Positions 1 to 8,508 of a stretch of 64,000 nt of DNA are shown one piece after another. The notes under the pieces were generated by a model. The model was given only the letters and a program-made list of their open reading frames with translations. It did not search any database and had not been told where the DNA came from. The first letter of the stretch is position 1; each line of letters starts with the position of its first letter. Both the position numbers and the translations under genes were made by a program. This DNA comes from JALORV01 sp963780715 (lineage in GTDB: Bacteria; Pseudomonadota; Gammaproteobacteria; Burkholderiales; Burkholderiaceae_F): contig CAWADK010000016.1 of NCBI GenBank assembly GCA_963780715.1, forward strand, positions 290,898-354,897, in the 5' to 3' direction.

Positions 1-136
1 GCAAGCCCGAGGACTATGGCGAGGCCGAGGGTTCTTCGTCCGAGCATGCTCAGATGCTATCAGCCCCTTTCGTGCCAACCCGCGATTGTCCCCGTGACGG
101 AGCAGGGAGGCGGCGGAATCGTGGCAGGACAGGCGG

Positions 137-641
137 TCAGCGGGTCTGATGACGCCGGCCGGCGAGGGCGACGACGTTGTCGCGGGCTGGGCGGGCATCC
201 TCGGCGGCCTTGTCCTCGGCCGCCTCGAGCGCCGCCCGCGTCAACTCGTCGAGCCCGGCCACGGCCTTCGCCCGCGCCGCCGTCGTAAGGCGCACGTAGT
301 GGCGCAGCGTGTCGCCGGGTCGGAGTGCCCGAGCCACTCCTGCGCCTGCTTCACCCCGTAGGTCTCGTAGACCCAGGTGCCGAAGGAGTCGCGCAGCCCG
401 TGGATCGGCAGGTGCGGGGCGATCCTCTGGCGGGCGACCCAGTTCCACCACTGGCTCTTCAGGGTCGAGGGCGCCATCTGGGAGCCGTTCTTCTTGTGGA
501 CGCGCGGCCGGCCTCGTTCCACGCCGGTGCCTGGGCGAGGCGGTATTCCTTCTGCGCCGCATACTGGATGTATCGCCTGACGCCGGGACTCGTGCTCTGG
601 CTGCTCCGCGCCACCGGGGCGAAGCGTCGCTGACGAACCAC
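137..641 (-). pseudogene. Tyrosine recombinase (integrase), C-terminal fragment
   Basis: The minus strand encodes the C-terminal catalytic part of a phage-type tyrosine recombinase. Visible motifs are HGLRDSFGTW (the H-x-x-R box), EWLGHSDPAT (the G-H box) and LRHYVRL with the candidate nucleophile Tyr. The coding sequence changes frame near position 505 and again near 315, between the LGHSDPAT and TLRHYV motifs, so it is not one ORF. About 165 residues remain and no N-terminal core-binding domain is seen, so it is truncated as well as frameshifted. The family catalyses site-specific integration or excision of mobile elements. I see no flanking tRNA or att repeat. It is probably a relic of an integrated element at the left edge of the window. 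Confidence 0.75.
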
Positions 642-759
642 GCACTGGGTCGCTGACGTGGTCCGGAACCACGGCGCCTGCGGTCAGGCTCATGCCCCCC
701 TTGGGTAGGCTTGCCCCCAGGGCGGTGACCGCCGCCCATTCGAGCCAAGGAGTGGAGCC

Positions 760-1191
760 ATGGCGGATCCGATGGAAGATGCCAAGCGTGAGGCCGAGGC
801 TGACGCAGCCGACGAGCGGCTGAACAGGTTCATGGAGTCCCTGGGAGGCACCGCCTCCGCTAAGGCGGTGTTCGGCGAGCCCGTCGAGAAGGACGGCGTG
901 ACCATCGTGCCCGTCGCCCGGGTGCGGTACGGCGGAGGCGGCGGCGGGGGCCGAGGAGCGGGACGCAAGAAGAAGGGCGCCGCCGGCGACGCAGACCAGG
1001 TCGGCTTTGGCCACGGCGGCGGCGTGCAGGCCGCACCTGTCGGCTACATCGAGCTGTCGGGCGGCCGGGCCACCTACCGGCGCATCGCCGATCCGGCACG
1101 CCCCATGGCTATCGCCCTGCTCTTCCCGCTCGTCGGGGCGATCGCGGTCGCCATCGTGGCGCTCTCGTCGCGGCTCAGGTCGCGGGGCTGA
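760..1191 (+). CDS. GerW/YtfJ-family spore-protein-like protein
   Basis: The 143-residue product matches the YtfJ/GerW family. It has an acidic helical N-terminus, then the conserved core FGEPVEKDGVTIVPVARVRY (residues about 38-57), a glycine-rich stretch followed by a basic patch (GRKKKG), a second core element ending GYIELSGG, and one hydrophobic segment near residues 112-130 followed by a short basic tail. The family is named for a Bacillus spore-germination protein but is widespread in non-spore-forming actinobacteria, where its role is unknown. The start is ATG preceded by AAGGAGTGGAGCC. The C-terminal membrane segment suggests a membrane-anchored variant. The gene appears intact and monocistronic. 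Confidence 0.8.
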   Translation: MADPMEDAKREAEADAADERLNRFMESLGGTASAKAVFGEPVEKDGVTIVPVARVRYGGGGGGGRGAGRKKKGAAGDADQVGFGHGGGVQAAPVGYIELSGGRATYRRIADPARPMAIALLFPLVGAIAVAIVALSSRLRSRG

Positions 1192-1341
1192 GGTCGCCGC
1201 GCCGGCCGCGTGGCCCGGCAGGGACTGCAGGCTCGAAGGCGCCAGACTGCAGGAAACGCGCGCGCCTTTCGGCTGTCGATGTCCTGTTTCCGGAGCTCGT
1301 AGGCAACTAGACTCGCCTGAGTCCACCGGGAGGGGGAGTCC

Positions 1342-1977
1342 ATGGGAGTGCCTGAGTTCTTTGCCGACCAGTTGCGGAACCCGTCGGGCGTCTTCGGCCG
1401 TGTTGTCATGTCGCGGTTCTTCGATCGCTCCAGCCGAGCGATCAACCAGCAGACGATGCGCTCCCTCGCACTCGAGCCGACCGACCGGGTGCTCGAGGTG
1501 GGCTTCGGCTCCGGCGACCTGATCGGCCACATGGCGCCCGTCGTGCGGCAAGGGTCCGTCGCCGGCGTTGACGTCTCGCCGGACATGGTCGCCGTCGGCG
1601 CCAAGCGTCTCGCCTCGCTCGTCGGGGCGGGCCGGGTGGACCTCCGCTGCGCCGGCGCCGAGGCCCTCCCCTACGACGACGGGTACTTCACCAAGGCCTG
1701 CACGGTGAACACCGTCTACTTCTGGCCCGAGCCGGCGGAGGCGCTGAGGGAGCTCGCGCGCGTCCTCCACCCCGGCGGCAGACTCGTGGTCGCCTTCAGC
1801 CCCGCTGAGGCCATGCGCAAGATGCCGCGGCGGCTGACGGAGCACGGCTTCACCCTCTACGAGCCGGACGAGATGCGGCGCCTGCTCGAGGACGCCGGGT
1901 TCGGTGGCATCGAGATGGTGCCGGGCCACGGCCCGCGAGGGGACTTCGTCTGCGCAATCGGGACCAAGCCCGCCTAG
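1342..1977 (+). CDS. Class I SAM-dependent methyltransferase
   Basis: The intact 211-residue protein has a Rossmann-type methyltransferase fold. Motif I is VLEVGFGSGDLIG (about residue 50), the acidic motif II is VAGVDVSPDMV (about 74), the post-II acidic segment is RCAGAEALPYDDGYF and motif III is LHPGGRLVVAF (about 147). These bind S-adenosylmethionine. The substrate cannot be told from sequence, and the pattern resembles ubiquinone/menaquinone-type and generic small-molecule methyltransferases. The ATG start follows a strong GGGAGGGGG ribosome-binding site. No operon partner is evident, since the next plus-strand gene starts about 230 bases downstream. Methyltransferase call is firm; substrate unknown. 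Confidence 0.85.
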   Translation: MGVPEFFADQLRNPSGVFGRVVMSRFFDRSSRAINQQTMRSLALEPTDRVLEVGFGSGDLIGHMAPVVRQGSVAGVDVSPDMVAVGAKRLASLVGAGRVDLRCAGAEALPYDDGYFTKACTVNTVYFWPEPAEALRELARVLHPGGRLVVAFSPAEAMRKMPRRLTEHGFTLYEPDEMRRLLEDAGFGGIEMVPGHGPRGDFVCAIGTKPA

Positions 1978-2206
1978 ACCACCCCTCACGGAACGACCAC
2001 GACCTCGAGGAGTCGAGCGCCGATCGCGCCTCCTCGCCGCTTCGACTGTAAGAAACGCCGGCCTCGCGTGTTCCAGGTAACGGAAGCAGCAAGCGACCGT
2101 GAAGGAGGTCCGAACGGCGCGGCCCACAAGTCCCTCGAGCACGCGGAGCATCGCGTCCTGATCGCTCCGGCGCCATACCCCCGATGAGTCAAAGGATGGT
2201 CACCTG

Positions 2207-2995
2207 ATGAAACTGAGCTTCAAGGCGCTTCTCACCGCCCTCGCGGTCGCCGCACTCGCGACGCTGCTCCTCGTGCCGATCGCCGGCGCCGGCCCAAGCG
2301 ACGTGATGGGCGGCGACCACGACGGCGATCACGGCGGCGACTGGTGCGGCGGCGGCGTGTGGAACGGCGACGGCCACTGGGGCGGCACCGGCATGTGGGG
2401 CACCGCTGCGGGCGCTGCCTGGCTGACCAGCAACCCCGACGCTCTGGCCGCCTGGACGCAGCTGCGCGTCGACCACCAGCAGGCGCTGCAGACCTGGCAT
2501 GAGACCTACAAGGCCGACCTGCGAAGCCCCGCGGCGCAGCAGGCCCTGCACGACCTGTGGACCGCGTTCTGGAACGACATGAAGGCCTTCTACGAGCAGT
2601 ACGGAGGCGGCGCTGCCTGGACCTGCCCGTCCGACGGCATGTGGGGCGGCTGGGACAACGGCGGCATGATGGGCGGCCACGCGTGGGACGCCGCCCACAT
2701 GTGGGGCACCGGCCACGGCGCCGCCTGGATGACGAGTCATCCCCGCGCCTTCGGCCGCTGGCTCGACATGAGAGCCGAGCAGACGGCACACGTCGACCGC
2801 TGGGCCGAGCGCTACCACGAGCGCCTCAGGAGCGACGCGGCGCAGACGGCCTTGAAGACCATGCGCGCGCATCACCGCGCCCAGGTGCGCGACTTCTACG
2901 CGAAGCACCACCTGTCCGTGACCACCGCGCGCATGCGCGACGGCGCCGGCGGCTGGATGGGACTCGGCGGCATGTGGGGCGGCTTCGGCTGGTAA
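2207..2995 (+). CDS. Secreted Met/His/Trp/Gly-rich protein with internal duplication
   Basis: The 262-residue protein begins with a Sec-type signal peptide (MKLSFK, hydrophobic core, then PIAGAG near residue 28). The mature part is rich in Gly, Met, His, Trp and Asp. It contains two tandem modules of about 70 residues. Each starts with MWGT, then GAAWLTSNP or GAAWMTSHP, followed by an amphipathic helical stretch (LAAWTQLRVDHQQ versus FGRWLDMRAEQTA) ending in FYEQYGG or FYAKHH. Met/His clusters (GGMMGGHAWDAAHMWG; GGMWGG at the C-terminus) could bind soft metals such as copper, but this is inference. I recognise no named family. The ORF is intact, starts at ATG after GGATGG, and is followed by a strong terminator. 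Confidence 0.75.
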   Translation: MKLSFKALLTALAVAALATLLLVPIAGAGPSDVMGGDHDGDHGGDWCGGGVWNGDGHWGGTGMWGTAAGAAWLTSNPDALAAWTQLRVDHQQALQTWHETYKADLRSPAAQQALHDLWTAFWNDMKAFYEQYGGGAAWTCPSDGMWGGWDNGGMMGGHAWDAAHMWGTGHGAAWMTSHPRAFGRWLDMRAEQTAHVDRWAERYHERLRSDAAQTALKTMRAHHRAQVRDFYAKHHLSVTTARMRDGAGGWMGLGGMWGGFGW

Positions 2996-3025
2996 ACCCT
3001 TTCCGCCCGAGAGACCGTGATGACC

Positions 3026-3054
3026 CCGAGGGCCGGCTGTCCGCCGGCCCTCGG
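3026..3054 (+). terminator. Hairpin terminator after the secreted repeat protein
   Basis: A perfect 12-bp inverted repeat (CCGAGGGCCGGC, 5-nt loop, GCCGGCCCTCGG) begins about 30 bases after the stop codon at 2995. There is no long T tract; the following sequence is TCGTTCG. It may also terminate the converging minus-strand fragment at 3099. Confidence 0.75.
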
Positions 3055-3098
3055 TCGTTCGTTCGCGGCACCGCTCGCCCCGAGCCCGGGCTCGACTG

Positions 3099-3359
3099 TC
3101 AGCTCCGGGCGAGAGTCTCCATGCGAGCAACGGTCTGGCGGGCGAAGTCGCCCGCGCGTCGCAGGGCCGCCTCGCCCGGCTGCCCGTCCGCCACGGCGGC
3201 CATCTGCCCGAACCGCACCAGCATCGGCACCCCCGTGTCGATCATCCAGCTCTGGCGCGTGGAGGCCGGGACCTGCCCCTGGCAGTTGAAGACGCCGACG
3301 ACCTCGCAGCCGGCGGCCGCCTCGCGGCAGGCGTCGAGCCACGGCGCGAGCTCCGGCAT
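3099..3359 (-). pseudogene. Flavodoxin-like protein, C-terminal remnant
   Basis: The 86-residue ORF reads like the C-terminal half of a flavodoxin-type protein. Key segments are LAPWLDACREAAAGCEVVG, FNCQGQVPAST and a final helix FARQTVARMETLA. In such proteins the GVFNCQGQ-like strand-loop lies late in the fold. The FMN-phosphate loop and the first half of the domain are absent upstream on this strand, so the gene looks truncated. The assignment rests on remembered motif resemblance and could be wrong. It converges on the secreted-protein gene and lies among other decayed fragments. Confidence 0.4.
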
Positions 3360-3666
3360 GTCGCCTCATGACCGCGAAGGTCACACTGGACGCATGGCCG
3401 TGGACGCCGCCCAAGACGTGAGCGAGCATGCTGACATGATGAAGCCCCTCTAGGCTTCACCCCAGCAGACGCACCGGCCCGAGAGGCGGGCTCGGCCACT
3501 ACTCGCGGTAGGGTCCGCCTATTCGCTTGCCACCCGGTTAGTAGGGTAGAGACGAAGAACAAAGAGCCAGGAACCCCGGCGCCCCCGGACGCGCGAAAGC
3601 CCGTACCTGGAGTTCTCGAGCCTCCCTGTCGTAGGGCAACTCGGCGCACCCTGCGTTACGAAACGG

Positions 3667-3856
3667 GTGACGGCGCCGCTAGCCTCGGGGCATGAGACCA
3701 TCTGCCTCGAGTGCGGTCGCCCGTCGAGCAGATAGCCGGGGGGTGCCGCGCCTCTACTGCTCGAACGGCTGCCGGCAGGCGACCCATCGTCGTATAGAGC
3801 GAACGACCCGTCCGAAGGGCCAGAGGATGCTGCCGATCATGCGTCTGCCTCACTGA
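3667..3856 (+). CDS. Small CxxC/CxxxC zinc-finger protein, frameshifted
   Basis: A GTG at 3667 opens a short reading frame with TICLECGRP, and the next frame continues with PRLYCSNGCRQATHRR and stops at 3856. Joined by one extra base near 3720, the product is about 62 residues with a CxxC...CxxxC arrangement followed by a basic RxxHRR tail. This layout is common in tiny actinobacterial treble-clef zinc proteins of unknown function. As written, the first frame stops at a TAG at 3733, so the gene is either decayed or affected by a sequencing error. Function cannot be assigned. Confidence 0.4.
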
Positions 3857-3896
3857 CGAACGGATCTGCGCGATGAGCCGAAGTCGACTGCTTCAA

Positions 3897-4325
3897 CTAA
3901 CTGTGAATCGTGGCGTTGGCCCGCTCACGCTGAGCCAACGTCACCAGCAGCTTCTTCGCGATCGACGGCGCTCTCTCCAGCAGGGCCCAGAACTCCCGGC
4001 TTTCTAGATCCAGCACCTCCATCGGCCCCTCCGCAATGACCGTGGCGTGGCGCGGACCGTCGTCCAACAGAGCCATCTCCCCGAAGTAGTCCCCAGGGCC
4101 GAACGTCGCCACCGTATCCTCGTCCACCAGACAGCGGGCCTGACCGTCGAGAACCATGAAGAACTCTCGGCCCGGCCGACCCTGCTTGGTCAGCACCTCC
4201 CCATCCCGGACCTTGACCTTGGTGCCCAGGCCGACGATTTGGCGGAGTTCCTTCTTGTTGCACCCCGATAGGAGCGGCACCGCCGCCAACATCTCAAGCG
4301 CAGCCTTGGGAACATGCTCTCCCAT
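3897..4325 (-). CDS. Single-domain cyclic-nucleotide-binding protein
   Basis: The 142-residue protein is essentially one CRP-type cNMP-binding domain. It has a helical N-terminus (LSGCNKKELRQIVG), the beta-roll entry VRDGEVLTKQGRPGREFFMV, the phosphate-binding cassette FGPGDYFGEMALLDDGPRHA (Gly-Glu followed by Arg, as in functional cAMP/cGMP sites) and the closing helix REFWALLERAPSIAKKLL. There is no DNA-binding domain, so it is not a CRP-type regulator and may act through a partner. I chose the ATG at 4325 because GGAGGGAGGGG precedes it. A truncated homologue lies divergently at 4510, and a third such domain is fused to a transporter at 20431. Confidence 0.8.
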   Translation of the reverse strand: MGEHVPKAALEMLAAVPLLSGCNKKELRQIVGLGTKVKVRDGEVLTKQGRPGREFFMVLDGQARCLVDEDTVATFGPGDYFGEMALLDDGPRHATVIAEGPMEVLDLESREFWALLERAPSIAKKLLVTLAQRERANATIHS

Positions 4326-4509
4326 TCGTCCCCTCCCTCCATCGTCATGAAGTCGCCACTGCCGGCACACGCCTCGTTGCGGACTGCCTATGCCAAAGGA
4401 CAGGTGAACGCAAGTGTTTGTACGAGTCCCGCGCTCAGGCGCCGTGGGCTGCTTCATCGAGGACAGGTGCGAGCACCGCCGGGCATAGTGCGCGCCTCAG
4501 GAGCCGAGC

Positions 4510-4794
4510 GTGAGCTCCTCTCACGACGCAGATACTGTTCGTGCGGCCGTGACTGACGACCGCCGCAGCCAGGGTGAGCACCTCGAGGAGATCGCCGACT
4601 TCCTCTCTCACGTCGAGGCGTTCGAGACGCTGAGCGGCGATCAGCTTGCTCGCCTTGCCGCCGCGGTGACGCACAGGCAACTGGTCGCGGGCGACCATGA
4701 TCCGCTCTGTCCGTCGGAGAACGGCAGATTGCTGAGCGCTTCTTGGCCTGCATCACAGCTGAATCGATTCAAGCGCGTGGCCTTGTCGCCTTGA
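4510..4794 (+). pseudogene. Truncated cyclic-nucleotide-binding protein
   Basis: A GTG-initiated ORF of 94 codons contains only the entry of a cNMP-binding domain: EIADFLSHVEAFETLSGDQL followed by LARLAAAVTHRQLVAGD. The beta-roll and phosphate-binding cassette that should follow are missing. The remaining tail shows no family resemblance. It lies divergently next to the intact single-domain homologue at 3897-4325, so it is probably a decayed duplicate or the remains of a deleted neighbour. Confidence 0.5.
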
Positions 4795-4906
4795 TCGTCA
4801 CCGCAATCCAGCGCAAGGCACGGCGTTGCATTGCAGCGGGCGGCGCCTGCTCCCTTCGCGGTCTGCTAGCATGATCGCGCCGCGATCGACTCCCTGAGGA
4901 CCCCGC

Positions 4907-5827
4907 ATGCCCGCACCGTCCGATCGATACAAGCGCATCCGCAACGTCCTCTGGATCGTCCTGCTCCTCAACGTGACGGTCGCGCTCGCGAAGCTCGTCT
5001 ACGGCATGCTGAGCCACTCGGCGGCGATGGAGGCCGACGGCTTCCACTCGCTCTTCGACGGCGCGTCGAACGTGATCGGCCTCGTCGGTATGTGGTACGC
5101 CGGCCGCCCGGCCGACGAGGAGCACCCGTACGGGCACGACAAGTTCGAGACCTTCGCCGCCGCCGTCATCGGCATCCTCCTGGTCTTCGCCGGCTACACC
5201 GTGGGCAGAGGGGCCTTGGACAGCCTCGCCGGCCGCGGCCTGCCCACCGAGGTCACGACCGTGTCGTTCGTCGTCATGATCGGCACGCTCGCCGTGAACC
5301 TCTTCGTCACCACCTGGGAGCGGCGCGCGGGCAAGCGCCTCGGCAGCGAGGTCCTGCTCGCCGACGCCAGCCACACGCTCAGCGACGTCCTGGTCAGCAC
5401 GGGAGTCATCGTCAGCCTCGTCCTGGTCCGGGCGGGGTTCGAGGCGGCCGACGGCGTCGTCGCGCTCCTCGTCGCCGCGGTGATCCTGCACACGTCCTGG
5501 GGCATCCTCCGTGGCGTGCTGCACACGCTGGGCGACGCGGCCCGCCTGCCGGCGGAGACGGTCGCCGCGTCTGCCTGCACGGTCCCGGGCGTGGTCGGCT
5601 GCCACGCCGTCCGCACGCGCGGGCCGGAGAGCCGCGTCTACGTCGACCTCCACATCCAGGTCGCCCCGGATACGACCGTGGAGCGGGGCCACGCCGTCAC
5701 GCACGAGGTCGAGGGGGCGCTGCGCCGCGACTTCGGGCAGATCACCGACGTGGTCGTGCACCTGGAGCCGGCCGCCCCGGGCGCCGGCGCACCAGCGAAG
5801 AGCGCCGAGCAAGTCTCCAGAGACTGA
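4907..5827 (+). CDS. Cation diffusion facilitator (CDF) metal exporter
   Basis: The intact 306-residue protein is a CDF-family divalent-metal/proton antiporter. It has about six membrane segments between residues 12 and 205 and a soluble C-terminal domain. Transport-site motifs are EADGFHSLFDGASN in helix 2 and LLADASHTLSDV in helix 5, and HPYGHDKFE follows helix 2. The C-terminal domain contains the usual YVDLHIQV strand and a late VVVHLEP strand. The family exports Zn, Fe, Mn, Co or similar ions from the cytoplasm, and the exact metal cannot be fixed here. ATG start with only a weak upstream purine run. Neighbouring genes are unrelated. Confidence 0.9.
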   Translation: MPAPSDRYKRIRNVLWIVLLLNVTVALAKLVYGMLSHSAAMEADGFHSLFDGASNVIGLVGMWYAGRPADEEHPYGHDKFETFAAAVIGILLVFAGYTVGRGALDSLAGRGLPTEVTTVSFVVMIGTLAVNLFVTTWERRAGKRLGSEVLLADASHTLSDVLVSTGVIVSLVLVRAGFEAADGVVALLVAAVILHTSWGILRGVLHTLGDAARLPAETVAASACTVPGVVGCHAVRTRGPESRVYVDLHIQVAPDTTVERGHAVTHEVEGALRRDFGQITDVVVHLEPAAPGAGAPAKSAEQVSRD

Positions 5828-5906
5828 AGGCGCATCCAGCTGCCGGCGGCCGCGCGCGAGACATGGCGGCACAGACCGACGCGGGCCCCGTTTGACGTCC
5901 GCTGGC

Positions 5907-6113
5907 TCAGGGATGGTGTGGCAGGAGGTTGTGCGTCCCGCACTTAGGGCAGGTGACCCGGCTCAGGCGAGAGCCGATCATCAGTTCCCACGTGAAACGA
6001 CGGAACCGAGTCCGACAGAAGCCGCAGGTCACCTCCCAGCGCGAGAAGATGCCAAGGGAGACGGGAAGCCAGGAGATCTGTCTGGGGTTGATTGCGGGCA
6101 CCTCGAGGCTCAT
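5907..6113 (-). CDS. Small zinc-ribbon protein
   Basis: The 68-residue protein has two CxxC knuckles: TCGFCRTRFRRF in the middle and RVTCPKCGTHNLLPHH at the C-terminus, typical of a structural zinc ribbon. The first 25 residues are hydrophobic or aromatic (INPRQISWLPVSLGIFSRW) but too short to call a membrane segment with confidence. No enzymatic domain is present. Such proteins commonly bind RNA, DNA or protein partners. An upstream in-frame ATG would add ten residues; I chose the inner ATG because the conserved-looking part begins there. Function unknown. Confidence 0.5.
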   Translation of the reverse strand: MSLEVPAINPRQISWLPVSLGIFSRWEVTCGFCRTRFRRFTWELMIGSRLSRVTCPKCGTHNLLPHHP

Positions 6114-6139
6114 ACCCGCATTGTGGCCAACGCACGTGG

Positions 6140-6290
6140 TCAACGAACCTGCGGCGCCTGCCTACAGCGAAGGCCATCCTGGATGCGTTCAATGCCCACG
6201 ATCTCGACAGGATCATGCAGGTGCGACCACTGGGAGTTCCGGGATGGGAAGGTCATCCGCAAGGACTCGTACTGGAAGATCGTCGAGTGA
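6140..6290 (+). pseudogene. NTF2/SnoaL-like remnant with internal deletion
   Basis: Two recognisable ends of a SnoaL-type (NTF2-like) protein lie next to each other in different frames: the first helix AKAILDAFNAHDLDRIM and the last strands CDHWEFRDGKVIRKDSYWKI followed by a stop at 6290. The roughly 80 residues that normally separate them are gone. This is a clear internal deletion rather than a mere frameshift, and the product cannot form the barrel fold. An intact member of the same superfamily lies at 8029. Confidence 0.6.
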
Positions 6291-6461
6291 CGGTGCGCGA
6301 AGCGGCGCGGCGCCGGGAGGCCGAGCTGGAGCGGCACACGCTGCTGGTGCTCCCGGGCATCAGCGGCGCCATGCGACGCCTCCGTACACTCGATCGCGCT
6401 CCACGCGGTCGGACGCTCAAGAGCCTCTCCCAGGTCGTTCGAAGTCGCGACAGCGTGCCGA

Positions 6462-7868
6462 GTGAGGCTAGTGACGATACGATGGATCCGAGTCGACGTT
6501 GGAGGAGCGTTGCCTTCGCATCTCATGAAGACCGCGCGCGGAGCCGTGGTGGGGCTCTGGTTCCTGCCCACCTGCATGATCGTCGCCGCGACCGTGCTCG
6601 GAGTCGCCCTCACCGCCCTCGACCCTGAGATCGACGAGCGGATCGCGTCCGTGTACCCCTCCTTCTTCGGGATCAGCGCGGAGGGGGCTCGCGACATCCT
6701 GAGCGTGGTCGCGACGTCGATGCTCAGCGTGGCGGCGCTCGTCTTCTCCATCACCGTGGTCACGCTCTCGCTGGCCGCCAACCACTACACATCACGCATC
6801 CTGCGGACCTTCACGCGCGACCGTGGCACGCAGCTCGTCCTCGGCGTCTTCCTGGGCCTCTTCGCCTACTGCCTCGTCGTGTTGCGCGGCATCCGCGTGC
6901 CGACCGATCAACAGCCCGGGTTCGTTCCCTCGCTCGCCGTGCTCCTCGGCATCGTCTTCGCGCTGGGGAGCCTCGGCTTCCTGGTCTACTTCATCCAGCA
7001 CATCAGCTCGATGATCCAGGCCTCGGAGATCATCGCCAGGATCGCGACAGACACCCTCGTGGTCATCCGGCACGAGGTCCGGGAGCAGCGCGATCAAGGA
7101 CGTGACGGTTCAGACCTCATGGCCGCGGGCGACGCACACGTCGAGGCCGTCACCGCACCCGGGATGGGGTACCTCCGCCGCATCGAGCGCGAGCGGCTGC
7201 TGCGAGTCGCCCTGGCTCACGACGTCGTGGTCCACGTCCCCGTCCTCGTCGGTGCGTTCGTCACGCCCGAGGACGAACTCTTCCGCTTGCCGGGCAGGCG
7301 AGAGGGCGTAGAGGGATCTCTCCTCCGTGGCGTCCGTGCGACGGTGAGTCTCGGCACGTCCGGCGATATCTACGAGGACCCCCGCTTCGGCATCCGTCAG
7401 CTCGTCGACGTCGCCCTCAAGGCGCTCTCGCCGGGCATCAACGATCCCACCACGGCAGTGACGTGCATCGACTACCTGGCCGTGGTCCTCCTCGAGGCGC
7501 TGCCTCTGCAGGGTGGAACGGTGATGTACCCGGCGAACGGCGAACCTCGCGTCATCCTGCACACGGTCGGATTCAGCGGACTGCTCGACGAAGCCTTCGA
7601 CCAGCTGACCCCTTCCGCTCGGGGAGAGCGCGCAGTCTTGCTCCGGGTGCTCTCCACGTTGAGCCGGCTGGCCGACCGCGTCCGAGAGGAGGAGCAGCGA
7701 ACGTCCCTGCGCCGGCAGGTCGAGCGAGTCCTCGAGGCGTCACGAGATGAAACGACGTTGGCCGGCGACCGGCTGCTGATCCAGGCCCAGGCAGACGCGG
7801 TCCTGGAGCGACTGGGAACCAGGCGCCACGAGGAGGGCGTTCGTCAGGAGCCGAACCCGATGTCGTGA
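6462..7868 (+). CDS. DUF2254 family membrane protein
   Basis: The intact 468-residue protein matches the DUF2254 architecture. It has about four membrane helices in the first 200 residues (for example VVGLWFLPTCMIVAATVLGV and GVFLGLFAYCLVVLRGI) and a conserved FSITVVTLSLAANHYTSRIL segment. A long cytosolic part carries the family elements GDIYEDPRFGIRQLVD and ALSPGINDPTTAVTCID. The function of the family is not established. The start could be GTG 6462 or the ATG at 6525. The first hydrophobic helix follows the ATG, and a GGAGGAG lies about 17 bases ahead of it. The gene stands alone between a decayed SnoaL remnant and an intact SnoaL gene. Confidence 0.85.
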   Translation: MRLVTIRWIRVDVGGALPSHLMKTARGAVVGLWFLPTCMIVAATVLGVALTALDPEIDERIASVYPSFFGISAEGARDILSVVATSMLSVAALVFSITVVTLSLAANHYTSRILRTFTRDRGTQLVLGVFLGLFAYCLVVLRGIRVPTDQQPGFVPSLAVLLGIVFALGSLGFLVYFIQHISSMIQASEIIARIATDTLVVIRHEVREQRDQGRDGSDLMAAGDAHVEAVTAPGMGYLRRIERERLLRVALAHDVVVHVPVLVGAFVTPEDELFRLPGRREGVEGSLLRGVRATVSLGTSGDIYEDPRFGIRQLVDVALKALSPGINDPTTAVTCIDYLAVVLLEALPLQGGTVMYPANGEPRVILHTVGFSGLLDEAFDQLTPSARGERAVLLRVLSTLSRLADRVREEEQRTSLRRQVERVLEASRDETTLAGDRLLIQAQADAVLERLGTRRHEEGVRQEPNPMS

Positions 7869-8028
7869 GTCACACGATGGCGTCCCGCCGGCGGCGGACA
7901 AGGCGAGCGTGATCACTCAACAGCCGGCCGTGTCACCTGTGCGCCGCCGGGCATCTACAGCCCATGGAACGATCGCGGCGCCGCCAGGCAGAGCGCTTCT
8001 CCGCCGCTGACGAGAGAGAGGACAGGTC

Positions 8029-8448
8029 ATGTCAACCAAGGATGATGTCCGAGCGGTATCGGACAGGTTCTACTCAGGGCTGAGCCGCATGGACGTCGCG
8101 GCACTGCCCGACATCTGGTCCCACGGCGATGACGTCACGACCATGCACCCCATGGGCGGAGAGCAGGTCGGCTGGGAGGAAGTCCGCGCCTCGTTCGAGC
8201 AGGCCGCGGGACCGATGACCGACAGTCACGTGGACCTCGTCGACCAGCGGATCTACGCGGGCACGGACCTGGCGTACGAGACCGGGATCGAGCGAGGCAG
8301 CGCCAAGCTCGCCGGAGAGCCAGTCGAGTTCGAGCATCGCGTGACGAACGTCTACCGCCTCGAGGACGGCCAGTGGAAGATGATCCACCATCACACCGAC
8401 GTCTCCACAGGCCTGGTCGAGATGCTGCAGCGCCGGCAGGCCGCCTGA
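8029..8448 (+). CDS. SnoaL/NTF2-like protein (DUF4440 type)
   Basis: The intact 139-residue protein has the NTF2-like cone fold pattern: a helical N-terminus (DDVRAVSDRFYSGLSRMDVA), then WSHGDDVTTMHPMGGEQVGW, a helix EVRASFEQAA, and the C-terminal strands RVTNVYRLEDGQWKMIHHHT. The WKMIHHHTD ending is common in DUF4440-type proteins. Members include enzymes and small-ligand-binding proteins, and catalysis cannot be inferred. The ATG at 8029 is preceded by GAGAGAGAGGACAGGTC. It stands alone with about 160 bases of unremarkable sequence upstream. Confidence 0.8.
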   Translation: MSTKDDVRAVSDRFYSGLSRMDVAALPDIWSHGDDVTTMHPMGGEQVGWEEVRASFEQAAGPMTDSHVDLVDQRIYAGTDLAYETGIERGSAKLAGEPVEFEHRVTNVYRLEDGQWKMIHHHTDVSTGLVEMLQRRQAA

Positions 8449-8508
8449 AGGTGGGCCGGCGCAGCTGAGCTTCTCGAGATCGATCGCCCGGCAGGTCCTA
8501 GTGGACGC

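Noticed and set aside
241..2151. A 636-codon minus-strand open frame across the GerW and methyltransferase genes
   Set aside because: It is antisense to two well-supported plus-strand genes, is Arg/Gly/Ala-rich without motifs, and only its last part corresponds to the integrase fragment.
4769..5872. A 367-codon minus-strand frame opposite the CDF gene
   Set aside because: It is a low-complexity Arg/Gly/Asp shadow of a clearly coding plus-strand gene.
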